A program made the position numbers and the translations under genes. DNA of 64,000 nt from Haematobia irritans (Eukaryota; Arthropoda; Insecta; Diptera; Muscidae). The notes under the pieces were generated by a model, which was not told the origin of the DNA, did no database searches, and was given only the letters and a program-made list of their open reading frames with translations. The stretch lies in NCBI RefSeq assembly GCF_050003625.1, contig NC_134397.1, positions 94,033,562 to 94,097,561 of the forward strand, read 5' to 3'. The stretch's first letter is position 1, and every line of letters starts with the position of its first letter. Shown in pieces: positions 1 through 57,889 of the stretch.

Positions 1-597
1 AAATGTGTAAATTAAAAAAAAGTGTTCGGCCGGAGCAGGGATTGAACTCACAACTCTTTGCATGCAAGGCAGACATGCTAACCACTGCTCCACGTGGCAA
101 ACAAATGTATGTTTCTGTTAAACAATGTTATGTTTGCATGGGCTCGTGGGCGCTGCAAACTATGCTATATAAATGTAACTTATAACGATAATTATCTACT
201 GGTGACTATAACAGCTACGTAGTCCAGTGGATAGTGTGTTGGCTTACAAACTGTATGGTCCTCGGTTCGATTCTCAGTGCGAGCGAAAGGTAAAATTTAA
301 AAAAATTTATAAAAGTGAATAATTTCTTCAACATTATTTGTATTACAGAAAAAGGTGCCAAGAACTAAAATATTTCGTGGAAGTGAAAATTACGAGTATG
401 TTAGGCAATGCGCACAATCGTCTTTGGAAAAATTCTTCCAAGCATATAATATTTTTGGGCTCAAAATGCTTCCAAACATATAATATGTTCACATAAAACA
501 AACATATTAATGTTTCGGCAGTATCCAATAATATATGTGCTTCCTGCAAAATATGTTTGGAACATATGTTAAAGAAGCGATTTTTTTTGAGGGTGTA
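1..597 (+). repeat. Repeat R copy, 3' part
   Basis: This stretch is nearly identical to about 22441-23034: the tRNA-like pair, then AT-rich DNA with many AAACATAT motifs, ending in a T-run and GAGGGTGTA. The same end (ACACCCTCAAAAAAA in reverse) bounds copies near 26.3, 26.4, 27.2 and 36.7 kb. It runs off the left edge of the window. No protein is encoded; the short ORFs in it are chance. Confidence 0.65.
28..286. repeat. Divergent pair of tRNA-like segments in repeat R
   Basis: Positions 28-98 read on the minus strand as a tRNA-like sequence with a near A-box (TGGAGCAGTGG) and a B-box (GTTCAATCC). Positions 214-286 read on the plus strand as a second tRNA-like sequence with a perfect A-box (TAGTCCAGTGG) and a B-box (GTTCGATTC). 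Their 5' ends face each other across about 115 bp that includes TATATAA. The same divergent arrangement recurs near 22.5, 25.7, 26.8 and 27.7 kb, so it is a module of a repeat family, not two working tRNA genes. I could not fit convincing acceptor or anticodon stems. Confidence 0.6.
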
Positions 598-706
598 TGA
601 AAAACAATAAATAACTCTGCAATAATTAACATTGTATGACCGCTAATATCCGAATATGGATTTGCAAATAAAGAAGAAGATTTCGACTCACAAATACACG
701 TATAAA

Positions 707-2246
707 CAAGTAAGTAAAGTCTAAAGTCGGGCGGGGCCGACTATATTATACCCTTCACCATCTCAACTACTTCACATTTGCTGGAAGCTATATAAAGCAG
801 ACAATTTTTTTACTTCTACAAAATCTCTAACGCTATCCAGTTAATTGGAGGAAACTTCCATTGAAAATGGGTCTAAAATATGTAACAGTCTACCATATTT
901 CCCCAACTCTGGTGTACGTATATAATCTGAACCGATTTTGACTAAATTTGACTTGTATAGTTAGAATAATAATTCTGCTATCTATGCGAAATTTCACGTA
1001 AATGGGAGTATAACTTTGGCCCCCTGGTCATATGAGTGCAAATCGAACGGAAGATATATATGGGAGCCATACCGATTTCAACCAAATTTGGCACAATTAC
1101 CGATACTACTAAACTCACTCCTTGTGCGAAATTTGAAGCAAATCACGGCAAAACCCTGGATTTTGAGGCCATATAAGTTCAAATCGGACGAAGATATATA
1201 TGGGAGCTATATCTAAATCTGAATCGATTTTGACCATATTTGGCACATACAATAGTATCGTTAAAAGTACTACTTGTGCAAAATTTGAAGTAATTCAGGG
1301 CAAAACTCTGGCTTTTGAGACCAAATAAGTCCAAATCGGACGAAAGATATATATGTGAGCTATATCTAAATCTGAACCGATTTTAACAAAATTTGACACA
1401 CTTAACGATACTATTAAGCGTACCCGTTGTGCAAAATTTGAAGCAAATCACGGCAAAACTCTGGCTTTTGTGGCCATATAAGTTCAAATCGGACGAGAGA
1501 TATATATGGGAGCTATATCTAACAGCCTGTTTCTGTATGTCGAACGAGCTCTATCGATCGACTGAAATGCATAGAAACAGCTGTTTTTTGGTTATAAATT
1601 CAGCTGTTTGTTTCAATTTCAGTCGATCGACAGAGCTCGTTCGACATACAGAAACAGGCTGTAAATGTGAACCGAATTCAATCAAATTTACCAAGCATTG
1701 GTAGAATGTCAATTCTACCCTTTGTGCAAAATTTCACGAAGATCGGTAGTAAACTTTGGCCTCTGTGGTCATATGAGTCTAAATCGGACGAAAGGTATAT
1801 ATGGGAGCTATATCTAAATCTGAACCGATTTGGCTGATATTTTTCAAGATTTTCGAGATTCATAAAATATTCGAATGTACGGTATTTCAAGAAAATCGGT
1901 TGATAAATAGGCTAACTATGACCAAATCGGGGATAAATATATATGACAGCTATATCTAAATCTGAACCGATTTTTTCCAAAACCAATAGCGATTGTCTCT
2001 GTCCCAAGAAACGGCCCTATGCCAAATTTGAGGACGATCGGACTTAAAATACGAGCTGAACTTTGTGCACAAAATTACATATACAGACAGACGGACAGAC
2101 AGACGGACATCGCTAAATCGACTCAGAATTTAATTCTAAGCCGATCGGTATACTAAAAGATGGGTCTATGACCACTATTTCTTGGCGTTACATACAAATG
2201 CACAAACTTATTATACCCTGTACCACAGTAGTGGTGAAGGGTATAA
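707..2246 (+). repeat. Z repeat, single copy
   Basis: It starts at CAAGTAAGTAAAGTCTAAAG followed by a GGCGGGGCCGAC box, holds several degenerate subunits of about 150 bp built on a 'tatatgggagctatatctaa' type core, then a tract of GACA/GACG tetranucleotides near 2090-2110, and ends with a hairpin-forming motif containing TACCACAGTAGTGGT and GGGTATAA. It has the same orientation as the array at 43.6-46.6 kb and is opposite to that at 28.1-34.6 kb. The architecture resembles dipteran mini-me/DINE-1-like elements (GTCY microsatellite and conserved core); that link is inference. Confidence 0.65.
1523..1661. mobile_element. 139-bp foldback MITE with TAA target duplication
   Basis: The two arms of about 60 bp are near-perfect inverted repeats, beginning CAGCCTGTTTCTGTATGTCG and ending in its complement, with a short AT-rich loop. 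The element interrupts a Z subrepeat and is flanked by TAA at 1520-1522 and 1662-1664. A 3-bp TAA/TTA duplication is typical of PIF/Harbinger-type MITEs; that assignment is inference. Confidence 0.75.
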
Positions 2247-2960
2247 AAATTGCTACTTTATTTAGATTATCTTTAATTTGCATTTAGTGAGATAATTTAG
2301 TTAAAATTTTCTAAAATAGACTTACAATCGTAAGTCGATTTTTCCAAAATTACTTTTGATATTTCAAACTTTATATAATTGACCTAAAGTAAGTAGACAG
2401 TCGAATGGTCGGTTTTATAATGTATACATTTTAATGAGTTCTGCATGTTTTTACTGGAATTTACTGATATTATTTGGGGGTGTCTTGTAAATCATTACGA
2501 TAGCACATGTACGAGTACACAGTCAAAGATACTTATTATACTTTATCCATTAAAAACAAAATAGTTGATATGTTCACGTCTGTGCTCTTTTAAAACAAGA
2601 ATGCTGGAAAAGAAAGTAGGTAGGTTGTTTGTTTGCCTGATTACCACTACCATGACGAGTACAAGCTTCATTGACGTGTACCTACCAAAATGTGGTAAAG
2701 TAAAATCTAAAGACGCATGCGTACATGTATGAGCGTATATACGATATTTTTAAGATAAGTTGTTCGCCTTATAATTCCCTCTTTTTACCTATCAAAGAAC
2801 TTTGCAACATGTTTGACACCATCAAAAGACTTAAGAACCAAAAACACAAAACCACAGATGTGTGCGTGTGGCTTGGGATTGTATTGAGGTCTAGCCAACA
2901 AAACAAGCAAATGTGGCTTTAAGAAAGTTTCAGTTTTCCGTGGTGTTTAGAAGAAAGTCT
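2247..2960. other. Upstream intergenic region, no gene seen
   Basis: AT-rich DNA between the Z repeat and the promoter. A 65-codon open frame at 2725-2922 has no recognisable features and ends just before the predicted start of transcription. Nothing else is supported here. Confidence 0.4.
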
Positions 2961-2995
2961 TCAGTCGAATCGCTGGCTTTGTCGAATGTGGATGT
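2961..2995 (+). promoter_or_regulatory. Inr + DPE core promoter of the host gene
   Basis: TCAGTC at 2961-2966 matches the arthropod initiator (TCAGTY), with the A at 2963 as +1. GGATGT at 2990-2995 sits exactly at +28 to +33 and fits the downstream promoter element RGWYVT. No clear TATA box lies about 30 bp upstream. The predicted 5' UTR is about 234 nt before the ATG at 3197. A second TCAGTT near 2930 is an alternative start. Confidence 0.5.
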
Positions 2996-3196
2996 CTACA
3001 CAAAAACCTTCGGAGAAAATAAAGTAAATATAGCGCGGTGATTTATAGTACCTGTTTGTGATTTACCGCAAGAAAAGACATCTAGAATTGATTCAGTAAC
3101 GGAGAAACACATTTCGAGATAAAGCAAATTCAAGCGAGTCAAGTGGTTGTGAAAGTTCGTTATCGTCGGGTGCTATTAAGTATAATTGATACGAAA

Positions 3197-48423
<45,227 letters not shown>

Positions 48424-48910
48424 TTTCATGACATAAACGGTATTCAAAACCAATATGCATTTGAAAAACTGATTACCAACCCCAGCGGCTTAAATGCTGA
48501 GATTCAAGTCTTCGATAAGTTGCAGACATAATTACATATACCATTTTATTTTACATAACATGCCAATGGCGACCAATAACTTTTTCTGTAATTTACCATT
48601 TATTGTCAAATAAGACATTTTATAAGATCTTACGGCAGAAGGTGCGTCTTCAACGAACAATTGCATCCCCAGTTTGTTTGGAACTCGATCATCCGAATTT
48701 CCATTTTTAGAATTCTCAAGGTTATTTGGAGTTGCTACAGTAAACTTCAGGTTGATACTCGATGTATAAACTGATCTCAATTACGTTACTAACGAAGCCA
48801 TGCTGTAAGACATGTTGCTAGAATGAATTACCTATAACATAAATTTCTGAAAAGAAGGGTTGTAGTATAGTGTCTGTAAATCGTAAGTCCTATAACTTTA
48901 CGCCACTGGG

Positions 48911-48968
48911 AATAAATTGATTGTTTATATTTAATGACTATTAGTTATGGTGATCTTAAAGCAATAAA
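48911..48968 (+). terminator. Candidate poly(A) signals (unit 1)
   Basis: Two AATAAA hexamers at about 48911 and 48963, roughly 490-540 nt after the stop codon. Both are copied in unit 2 (about 53537 and 53589). Confidence 0.35.
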
Positions 48969-49069
48969 TGTGTTTTTAAGTTTTGTCGTAAGCAATATAT
49001 GTCCTATATATTGTTATCTCTCATTTACAAACATGAATTGATTATGTAGGTTAACAGTAAGTATACCTA

Positions 49070-49338
49070 CACACAAAAATTTTTTGTTTGATTCAATCGC
49101 AAAATTAATTGATCCAATTAATGTTTTAATTGAAATGTTTTCAATCACAGAAATGATAGTGTCAATTAAAAACTAATTGACAGTCAATTAAAGAATTAAT
49201 TGATTAAAAAATTATTTGATAATATTAATTTGTTTTACTGAGTTTTATTTCAATTAAAAAGTTTGTTGAATCAATTAAATTTTTAATTGAATATTTTTTA
49301 AAACTCAATTAAGATTTTAATTGGAATTTTTTTCTGTG
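49070..49338. mobile_element. CAATTAA-rich MITE (unit 1)
   Basis: 269 bp between TA dinucleotides, ends CACACAAAAATTTTTTG and inverted CACAGAAAAAAATTCC, filled with TTAATTG/CAATTAA motifs in both orientations. The same element lies at 53696-53964. Confidence 0.6.
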
Positions 49339-50032
49339 TATGCAATATATTTCCCTATGTTCCAGTAATCGTAATTGTAAATTGCAAATGTTTAGCTTCC
49401 TTGCAATTTGCTAACTTTTCCAGTTAGGGAATTAAATTCATTCGTATTTAAATTCCGCATGGAAGTCAAGATTCCTTTAAAGCTTTATATTAAAAGCTTC
49501 CATGGCTTTGATAAAAAGCCAAATTAAAATTTTGCGATTTGAAATAGTGATAACCGGAACATGTGGGATTATAAGTAATTTATTTCTTGCATTTAAGTAG
49601 TTGCACGTGATCTAAGGAAAATTTTTATTGTTAACTGTAAATAATTAGTATTATATCAATAAAATTTAAAAATAAATAAAACACAAATGTAATTTGAAAA
49701 ATTTATCTTGGTTTTGTAACATAGAAAATCTTTAAAAAAAGTAAGTAATCGAAGTAAAATGATTAATGAATGATAGATAGAAACGCCAAAGAAAGCGAGA
49801 GAGAGAGTAGAAAAAAAGATTTAAATGGCAACGGAGATAGTTAACGAAAGACATGTATAGTTATGTAAGTTTGCATGGTTTGCTTATCGACTTACATAAA
49901 AATATATATTTGGAATGTTCTAAAATGTCCAACATTTTAATAGAATGCACCAATGAACTACACAATTTTTTTAACTTTAATCACGGATTCAATCATTTTT
50001 TTTATTGAAATGTCTTCAATTACGAAAATGAT

Positions 50033-52181
50033 GGTTAGGTTAGGTTAGGTTAAAGTGGCAGCCCGATTAAGATTCAGGCTCACTTAGACTATTCAGTCCT
50101 TCTCGATTATTTTCTTCTGTTGAACCAACCAGATTGTTCCAAAAACATTAGCAGACTGCTTAAGTTAACGTTTTCCAGGTCTGCCAGTAATCTGAAGCTA
50201 TATGCCCCTAAAATTTGCTTACGCCTTACACAAAAATGCAGGACTCACACAAGAGGTGTTTTATTGATTCCTTTTCCTCCGCATCATGGCAGCTCATGCA
50301 ATAGTCATTATACTTCGCACCAATAGTTTTTGCAAAGTCGCCTATCAGGCAGCGGTGTCGTTACAACCCTTACAATTCTCCCATCGAACATTTCCCATCA
50401 TGACAGCCTTCTCACGCAGTAAGAGATTGCAGGTATGTTCCTATTGCGGCAGCCTATGGCTGTTTTCGGGTTAAGGAACGCAGAGTCCAAGGATTTTATA
50501 GAAGGTTGACTGTCTGAGTATATTTTAATGCCAATATTTGTTGAAACATTACTTCTCAGCCAATTCACCACTTCTCTAATTGCTAATATTTCAGCCTTAA
50601 AAACACTACAGTGATCAGGTAATCTTTTCGCTATTCGAAGTTTCAGATCTTTAGAATATACTCCGAAACCCACTTGGCCATCCAATTTGGAGCCATCAGT
50701 GTAGAAATCTATATATCTTTTATTCCCCGGGGTCCGTGTACACCACGCCTCACTGTTGGGAATTAGTCTCAAACTTTTTGTCGAAAAGTGGACTCGCCAA
50801 AGTGTAATCCACTACGTTAGGCACATCTGACATTATTTTGAGGACCGAATGGTGACCGTAACTTTTTTCCGACCACAGCGATAGCTCACGCAACCGCACA
50901 GCCGTTGTTGCAGCTGACTGTTTGGCCAAAATGTCTAAAGGCAATAGATGCAGTATGACATTAAGGGAATTTGTTCCTGTCTTGCTGAATGCAACTGAGA
51001 TACACAAGCACGCCATACGCTGAACTTTGTTTAAACTTGTCGGCTGGTGAAGTGCCGGCCACCAGACTACAACACCATATAGCATTATAGGTCTAACCAC
51101 TGCCGTGTATAGCCAATGTACAATTTTTGGTTTTAGTCCCTCGCCCTTTCTTCAATATTAAGCTTAAAGTTCAGCTTCCTGTCCAAAATAACGCCAAGAT
51201 ATTTTGCACACTCCCTAAAGGGAATTTCAATACCCCCTAAGGAAATGGGTCTAACCGTGGGAGTTTTGCGATCTTTGCAGTACATGACTAGTTCTGTCTT
51301 TGCAGGATTTACCCCAAGACCATTATCTTTCGCCTATTTCTCAGTCATCCGGAGGGCTCTCTGTATAATATCTCTAACTGCTGATGGGAATTTTCCTCTG
51401 ACTGCTAGCGCCACATCATCTGCGTATGCCACCACTTGTATCCTTTTTTTTAGGGAAACCAGAAGGTCGTTTATAGCAACATTCCAAAGAAGAGGTGATA
51501 GAACTCCTCCTTGAGGAGTGCCTCTGTTCACATACCTTTGTATGTTTGCTTGTCCTAGTGTAGCTGAAATGCGTCTCTTCCTTAGAAGTTCGTCTAACAG
51601 CCTAAGTATACCTGGATCAACATTCAGAGTTGTCAGTCCATTTAATATCGAGCTTGGATGGACGTTATTGAACGCCCCTTCGATGTCTAGAAACGCCACG
51701 ATTGCGTATTCTTTGACAGATAGTGAGCTTTCAATAAAGCCGACTAGTTCATGTAATGCGGTCTCAGTAGACCTGCCCTTCGAGTATGCATGTTGTCGTT
51801 TCGAGAGCAAACTTGAATCGACGCTAGTTCTAAGATAAATATCTATCATCCTCCCCAGAGTCTTAAGTAGGAATGATGATAAACTGATTGGTCGGAAATC
51901 CTTCGCATTCGAGTGAGAGGCTTTTCCCGCTTTAGGTATGAAAACGACTTTTGATTCCCTCCACTTTCGTGGAATATATGCTAAGTTGATACATCCTATA
52001 CATATCGCCGACAACCAGGGGATAATTCTGTCAGCCACCGCTTGTAACTCCGCCGGGGTAATTCCATCAGGTCCGTCTGATTTCCGGGAAAATGTGTGTC
52101 CAATAGTACCTCCAGCGTCTCCTCACTGGACGTTGTCCAATTGCCCTCCGATGTTTTAATGAAACCTGGAGAGGAGCTCGT
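50033..52181 (-). mobile_element. LINE, 3' part, cut by the duplication junction
   Basis: Same sequence as 54658-56806. On the minus strand it runs from inside ORF2 to a 3' end formed of AACCT repeats. Its 5' part is missing because the duplication breakpoint lies within the LINE. Confidence 0.85.
50398..52177 (-). pseudogene. LINE ORF2 fragment: RT and RNase H (unit 1)
   Basis: RT frame 51334-52038 shows the A motif FLDIEGAFNNV, the B motif GTPQGGVLSPLLWN and the catalytic YADDVALAV. A second open piece, 50750-51100, is the thumb/connection region (SLNKVQRMACLCIS). RNase H, 50398-50772, has FYTDGSKLDG, an active-site Glu in KAEILAI and YSDSQ. Stops or frameshifts separate the three pieces, and the 5' end is truncated. 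Confidence 0.8.
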
Positions 52182-52968
52182 AAAGGATGTGCAGTATTCC
52201 ATAGAACTATATTAAATTTTTATTACGAAGCCACAAAATGTTTCATAAAAATTGGTACATTCCCTTTCAGTTCAAATTTGGATTTTTATAAAAAGGGGTT
52301 TGACTTTTGGTATGCAATTACCGGTATGCATTTAGATATGTGTACACAAATATGATCTGCATAGATGATCCGTTTCTCTCACCGAAAAATAGTGTAAACT
52401 CCAAAGTTAAATAGATATTTTTGGAAGGAGCCAATTCCAGGTAGTAATTTCCTCTGTTGTCGTTCGTAAAGAGCAAATCCACACTAAATTGAATTTCGTA
52501 TTTTAACGGTTTTGGTCGCAATTTTTGAACCATCTATGTAATTTATAATACGAATATGAATACATATTGTTAGTGTTTTCAAAGCTTCTTCTGGTCATCA
52601 GAACACAAATTTTGTTTTGTTGTCTATTATAGACCATATTGAAATTAACATACATCCTCCATCTCTTTCTTTCAAGCGAGGTTCCAAATATAATATTTGT
52701 GTAGAATAAAAACGAAGACAATATATTTGTACAAATATTCATTAATTATCGCATGTTTTGAAAGGCCTTTTTTAGGATATGTACCTTTCCACAGCACTTC
52801 ATTACATTTTAGGCACAAAATCTCAAAATGTGTCATATTAGAGGCATTAGACCATTCGTCAGTGCATGAGTGAAACGAAATCAACTGTGATTTTGGTATA
52901 AGACGTTTTTTATTTACGACAAAAATTGAATTTGCGATAATATAATCTTTTCATTTTTTTCTTTTTAG

Positions 52969-53049
52969 GTTAAATATCCTGCTGACTGCATTGGTTTCCA
53001 TGAAGGCGAAGCAAGGGTAACAACAGAGTATATACATAATGAATTGTAA
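52969..53049 (+). CDS. Host gene, duplicated terminal exon 5'
   Basis: Same acceptor tract, 26 codons and TAA as 48343-48423, with no coding difference. It could serve as an alternative last exon giving the same protein with a different 3' UTR, or be skipped because the first acceptor is met earlier. No upstream exons are duplicated with it. Confidence 0.6.
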   Translation, partial: VKYPADCIGFHEGEARVTTEYIHNEL

Positions 53050-53536
53050 TTTCATGACATAAACGGTATTCAAAACCAATATGCATTTGAAAAACTGATT
53101 ACCAACCCCAGCGGCTTAAATGCTGAGATTCAAGTCTTCGATAAGTTGCAGACATAATTACATATACCATTTTATTTTACATAACATGCCAATGGCGACC
53201 AATAACTTTTTCTGTAATTTACCATTTATTGTCAAATAAGACATTTTATAAGATCTTACGGCAGAAGGTGCGTCTTCAACGAACAATTGCATCCCCAGTT
53301 TGTTTGGAACTCGATCATCCGAATTTCCATTTTTAGAATTCTCAAGGTTATTTGGAGTAGCTACAGTAAACTTCAGGTTGATACTCGATGTATAAACTGA
53401 TCTCAATTACGTTACTAACGAAGCCATGCTGTAAGACATGTTGCTAGAATGAATTACCTATAACATAAATTTCTGAAAAGAAGGGTTGTAGTATAGTGTC
53501 TGTAAATCGTAAGTCCTATAACTTTACGCCACTGGG

Positions 53537-53594
53537 AATAAATTGATTGTTTATATTTAATGACTATTAGTTATGGTGATCTTAAAGCAATAAA
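53537..53594 (+). terminator. Candidate poly(A) signals (unit 2)
   Basis: Copies of the two AATAAA hexamers seen in unit 1. Confidence 0.3.
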
Positions 53595-53695
53595 TGTGTT
53601 TTTAAGTTTTGTCGTAAGCAATATATGTCCTATATATTGTTATCTCTCATTTACAAACACGAATTGATTATGTAGGTTAACAGTAAGTATACCTA

Positions 53696-53964
53696 CACAC
53701 AAAAATTTTTTGTTTGATTCAATCGCAAAATTAATTGATCCAATTAATGTTTTAATTGAAATGTTTTCAATCACAGAAATGATAGTGTCAATTAAAAACT
53801 AATTGACAGTCAATTAAAGAATTAATTGATTAAAAAATTATTTGATAATATTAATTTGTTTTACTGAGTTTTATTTCAATTAAAAAGTTTGTTGAATCAA
53901 TTAAATTTTTAATTGAATATTTTTTAAAACTCAATTAAGATTTTAATTGGAATTTTTTTCTGTG
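53696..53964. mobile_element. CAATTAA-rich MITE (unit 2)
   Basis: Duplicate of 49070-49338, the same length; it was present before the duplication. Confidence 0.6.
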
Positions 53965-55022
53965 TATGCAATATATTTCCCTATGTTCCAGTAATCGTAA
54001 TTGTAAATTGCAAATGTTTAGCTTCCTTGCAATTTGCTAACTTTTCCAGTTAGGGAATTAAATTCATTCGTATTTAAATTCCGCATGGAAGTCAAGATTC
54101 CTTTAAAGCTTTATATTAAAAGCTTCCATGGCTTTGATAAAAAGCCAAATTAAAATTTTGCGATTTGAAATAGCGATAACCGGAACATGTGGGATTATAA
54201 GTAATTTATTTCTTGCATTTAAGTAGTTGCACGTGATCTAAGGAAAATTTTTATTGTTAACTGTAAATAATTAGTATTATATCAATAAAATTTAAAAATA
54301 AATAAAACACAAATGTAATTTGAAAAATTTATCTTGGTTTTGTAACATAGAAAATCTTTAAAAAAAGTAAGTAATCGAAGTAAAATGATTAATGAATGAT
54401 AGATAGAAACGCCAAAGAAAGCGAGAGAGAGTAGAAAAAAAGATTTAAATGGCAACGGAGATAGTTAACGAAAGACATGTATAGTTATGTAAGTTTGCAT
54501 GGTTTGCTTATCGACTTACATAAAAATATATATTTGGAATGTTCTAAAATGTCCAACATTTTAATAGAATGCACCAATGAACTACACAATTTTTTTTAAC
54601 TTTAATCACGGATTCAATCATTTTTTTTATTGAAATGTCTTCAATTACGAAAATGATGGTTAGGTTAGGTTAGGTTAAAGTGGCAGCCCGATTAAGATTC
54701 AGGCTCACTTAGACTATTCAGTCCTTCTCGATTATTTTCTTCTGTTGAACCAACCAGATTGTTCCAAAAACATTAGCAGACTGCTTAAGTTAACGTTTTC
54801 CAGGTCTGCCAGTAATCTGAAGCTATATGCCCCTAAAATTTGCTTACGCCTTACACAAAAATGCAGGACTCACACAAGAGGTGTTTTATTGATTCCTTTT
54901 CCTCCGCATCATGGCAGCTCATGCAATAGTCATTATACTTCGCACCAATAGTTTTTGCAAAGTCGCCTATCAGGCAGCGGTGTCGTTACAACCCTTACAA
55001 TTCTCCCATCGAACATTTCCCA

Positions 55023-57886
55023 TCATGACAGCCTTCTCACGCAGTAAGAGATTGCAGGTATGTTCCTATTGCGGCAGCCTATGGCTGTTTTCGGGTTAAG
55101 GAACGCAGAGTCCAAGGATTTTATAGAAGGTTGACTGTCTGAGTATATTTTAATGCCAATATTTGTTGAAACATTACTTCTCAGCCAATTCACCACTTCT
55201 CTAATTGCTAATATTTCAGCCTTAAAAACACTACAGTGATCAGGTAATCTTTTCGCTATTCGAAGTTTCAGATCTTTAGAATATACTCCGAAACCCACTT
55301 GGCCATCCAATTTGGAGCCATCAGTGTAGAAATCTATATATCTTTTATTCCCCATGGTCCGTGTACACCACGCCTCACTGTTGGGAATTAGTCTCAAACT
55401 TTTTGTCGAAAAGTGGACTCGCCAAAGTGTAATCCACTACGTTAGGCACATCTGACATTATTTTGAGGACCGAATGGTGACCGTAACTTTTTTCCGACCA
55501 CAGCGGTAGCTCACGCAACCGCACAGCCGTTGTTGCAGCTGACTGTTTGGCCAAAATGTCTAAAGGCAATAGATGCAGTATGACATTAAGGGAATTTGTT
55601 CCTGTCTTGCTGAATGCAACTGAGATACACAAGCACGCCATACGCTGAACTTTGTTTAAACTTGTCGGCTGGTGAAGTGCCGGCCACCAGACTACAACAC
55701 CATATAGCATTATAGGTCTAACCACTGCCGTGTATAGCCAATGTACAATTTTTGGTTTTAGTCCCTCGCCCTTTCTTCAATATTAAGCTTAAAGTTCAGC
55801 TTCCTGTCCAAAATAACGCCAAGATATTTTGCACACTCCCTAAAGGGAATTTCAATACCCCCTAAGGAAATGGGTCTAACCGTGGGAGTTTTGCGATCTT
55901 TGCAGTACATGACTAGTTCTGTCTTTGCAGGATTTACCCCAAGACCATTATCTTTCGCCTATTTCTCAGTCATCCGGAGGGCTCTCTGTATAATATCTCT
56001 AACTGCTGATGGGAATTTTCCTCTGACTGCTAGCGCCACATCATCTGCGTATGCCACCACTTGTATCCTTTTTTTTAGGGAAACCAGAAGGTCGTTTATA
56101 GCAACATTCCAAAGAAGAGGTGATAGAACTCCTCCTTGAGGAGTGCCTCTGTTCACATACCTTTGTATGTTTGCTTGTCCTAGTGTAGCTGAAATGCGTC
56201 TCTTCCTTAGAAGTTCGTCTAACAGCCTAAGTATACCTGGATCAACATTCAGAGTTGTCAGTCCATTTAATATCGAGCTTGGATGGACGTTATTGAACGC
56301 CCCTTCGATGTCTAGAAACGCCACGATTGCGTATTCTTTGACAGATAGTGAGCTTTCAATAAAGCCGACTAGTTCATGTAATGCGGTCTCAGTAGACCTG
56401 CCCTTCGAGTATGCATGTTGTCGTTTCGAGAGCAAACTTGAATCGACGCTAGTTCTAAGATAAATATCTATCATCCTCCCCAGAGTCTTAAGTAGGAATG
56501 ATGATAAACTGATTGGTCGGAAATCCTTCGCATTCGAGTGAGAGGCTTTTCCCGCTTTAGGTATGAAAACGACTTTTGATTCCCTCCACTTTCGTGGAAT
56601 ATATGCTAAGTTGATACATCCTATACATATCGCCGACAACCAGGGGATAATTCTGTCAGCCACCGCTTGTAACTCCGCCGGGGTAATTCCATCAGGTCCG
56701 TCTGATTTCCGGGAAAATGTGTGTCCAATACTACCTCCAGCGTCTCCTCACTGGACGTTGTCCAATTGCCCTCCGATGTTTTAATGAAACCTGGAGAGGA
56801 GCTCGTGGATGCTAGCACCTTCCGTAGTCTGGAAGCCTCGGACGTATTCTCAATACTGCTGCAGTAATCATTCCAAGAGTTATGCTGAGCCTTTCTCAGT
56901 TCTCGCTTTTATCCTCTCAGACTCTTCTTGTAAGCGTCCCAATCCACAGGAGCTCTGGTGGACTTTGCTTTGTTAGAGAGCTTCCTGCACGATTTCCTCA
57001 TATTACCTAACTCCGTAGACCACCATGGTGGTCGATTTTTCCACCTTGGCTTCCCTTTAGGGCATGCAGCTTTCAGTGAAATGTTGAAGGCCTTAGTAAT
57101 CCTCTCCACTGCGTGTTCGATAACTTGCACAGTGCTCATATTTGACTCTGGTATTTCCGATATCATCATATTGAACGATTCCCTATACCTATTCCAGTCA
57201 GTTTTCCTAACATTTGGCGGAAATATTGTCTTGGTGGTATGAACATCAAATTTGAAACTGATGTAGCGATGATCTGAGAAGCTGTGTTCACTTAAAACCT
57301 GCCACTCAGATATCATTTCATTCATTTATTGCGAGGCCAAGGTGATGTCCACAACCTCTTGCCTGTTTTTAGTGACAAAGGTTGGGGCATCTCCCTTGTT
57401 GCAAACTACCAGATTAGTACGCAAAATAAACTCTATTAGCTACTCTCCCCTTGAATTAGTATCACTACTTCCCCATATAATATGATGCGTATTCGCATCG
57501 CATCCCATAATGAGTTTCGTTTTTGTTTTCAGTGACTCCTCAACTAAGGTCTTAAGGGCACATGGAGGCATCTCCCTGTCATGTCCCATATAGACCGAAG
57601 ATACCCAATATTTGCATTTGGCCATTTCTAAACTGGCAACGACAGTGTCTGCATTGCACATTGAAGGAAGCAGAAATAAGTTAAGCTCGTTTTTAGCAAT
57701 TATACAAGCTCGAATTACATCATTACCAGTATACTGCAATAGTTTGAACCCCGGAGTACATGGTTCTTGAATAAGAACTATGTCTATGTCCCCTTTCATC
57801 AGGAGAACTTTTAAGGCAGCACATGCAGCCTTACAATGATGAAGATTTATCTGGAGGATCCTTAGGACCATCGAGATTTTCAACAA
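55023..57886 (-). pseudogene. LINE ORF2: endonuclease, RT, RNase H, interrupted
   Basis: The endonuclease start (57440-57886) carries LQINLHHCKAA, LIQEP and GCDANTHHIIWGS. A stop follows NSRGE near 57438, and another precedes 57325. The next piece (56909-57325) keeps the SDH motif (SFSDHRYISF). RT (55959-56663) keeps YADD, and RNase H (55023-55397) keeps TDGS and SDSQ. The motif residues survive although the frame is broken in at least four places, so decay is recent or partly due to sequencing errors. Confidence 0.85.
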
Positions 57887-57889
57887 CCG

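Larger units (their letters stand above)
52178..56806. repeat. Large tandem duplication, unit 2
   Basis: 4629 bp. Lacks the mariner and continues at its right end into the intact remainder of the LINE, so it is the end that keeps the original right flank. A few single-base differences from unit 1 (for example near 53357, 53660 and 54173) indicate recent duplication. Confidence 0.92.

Noticed and set aside
214..286. A functional tRNA gene
   Set aside because: A- and B-boxes are good, but the acceptor and anticodon stems do not pair well and the sequence is a part of a dispersed repeat.
3143..3196. Extension of the host protein by 18 residues upstream
   Set aside because: That frame begins at a GTG; the ATG at 3197 directly precedes a good signal peptide.
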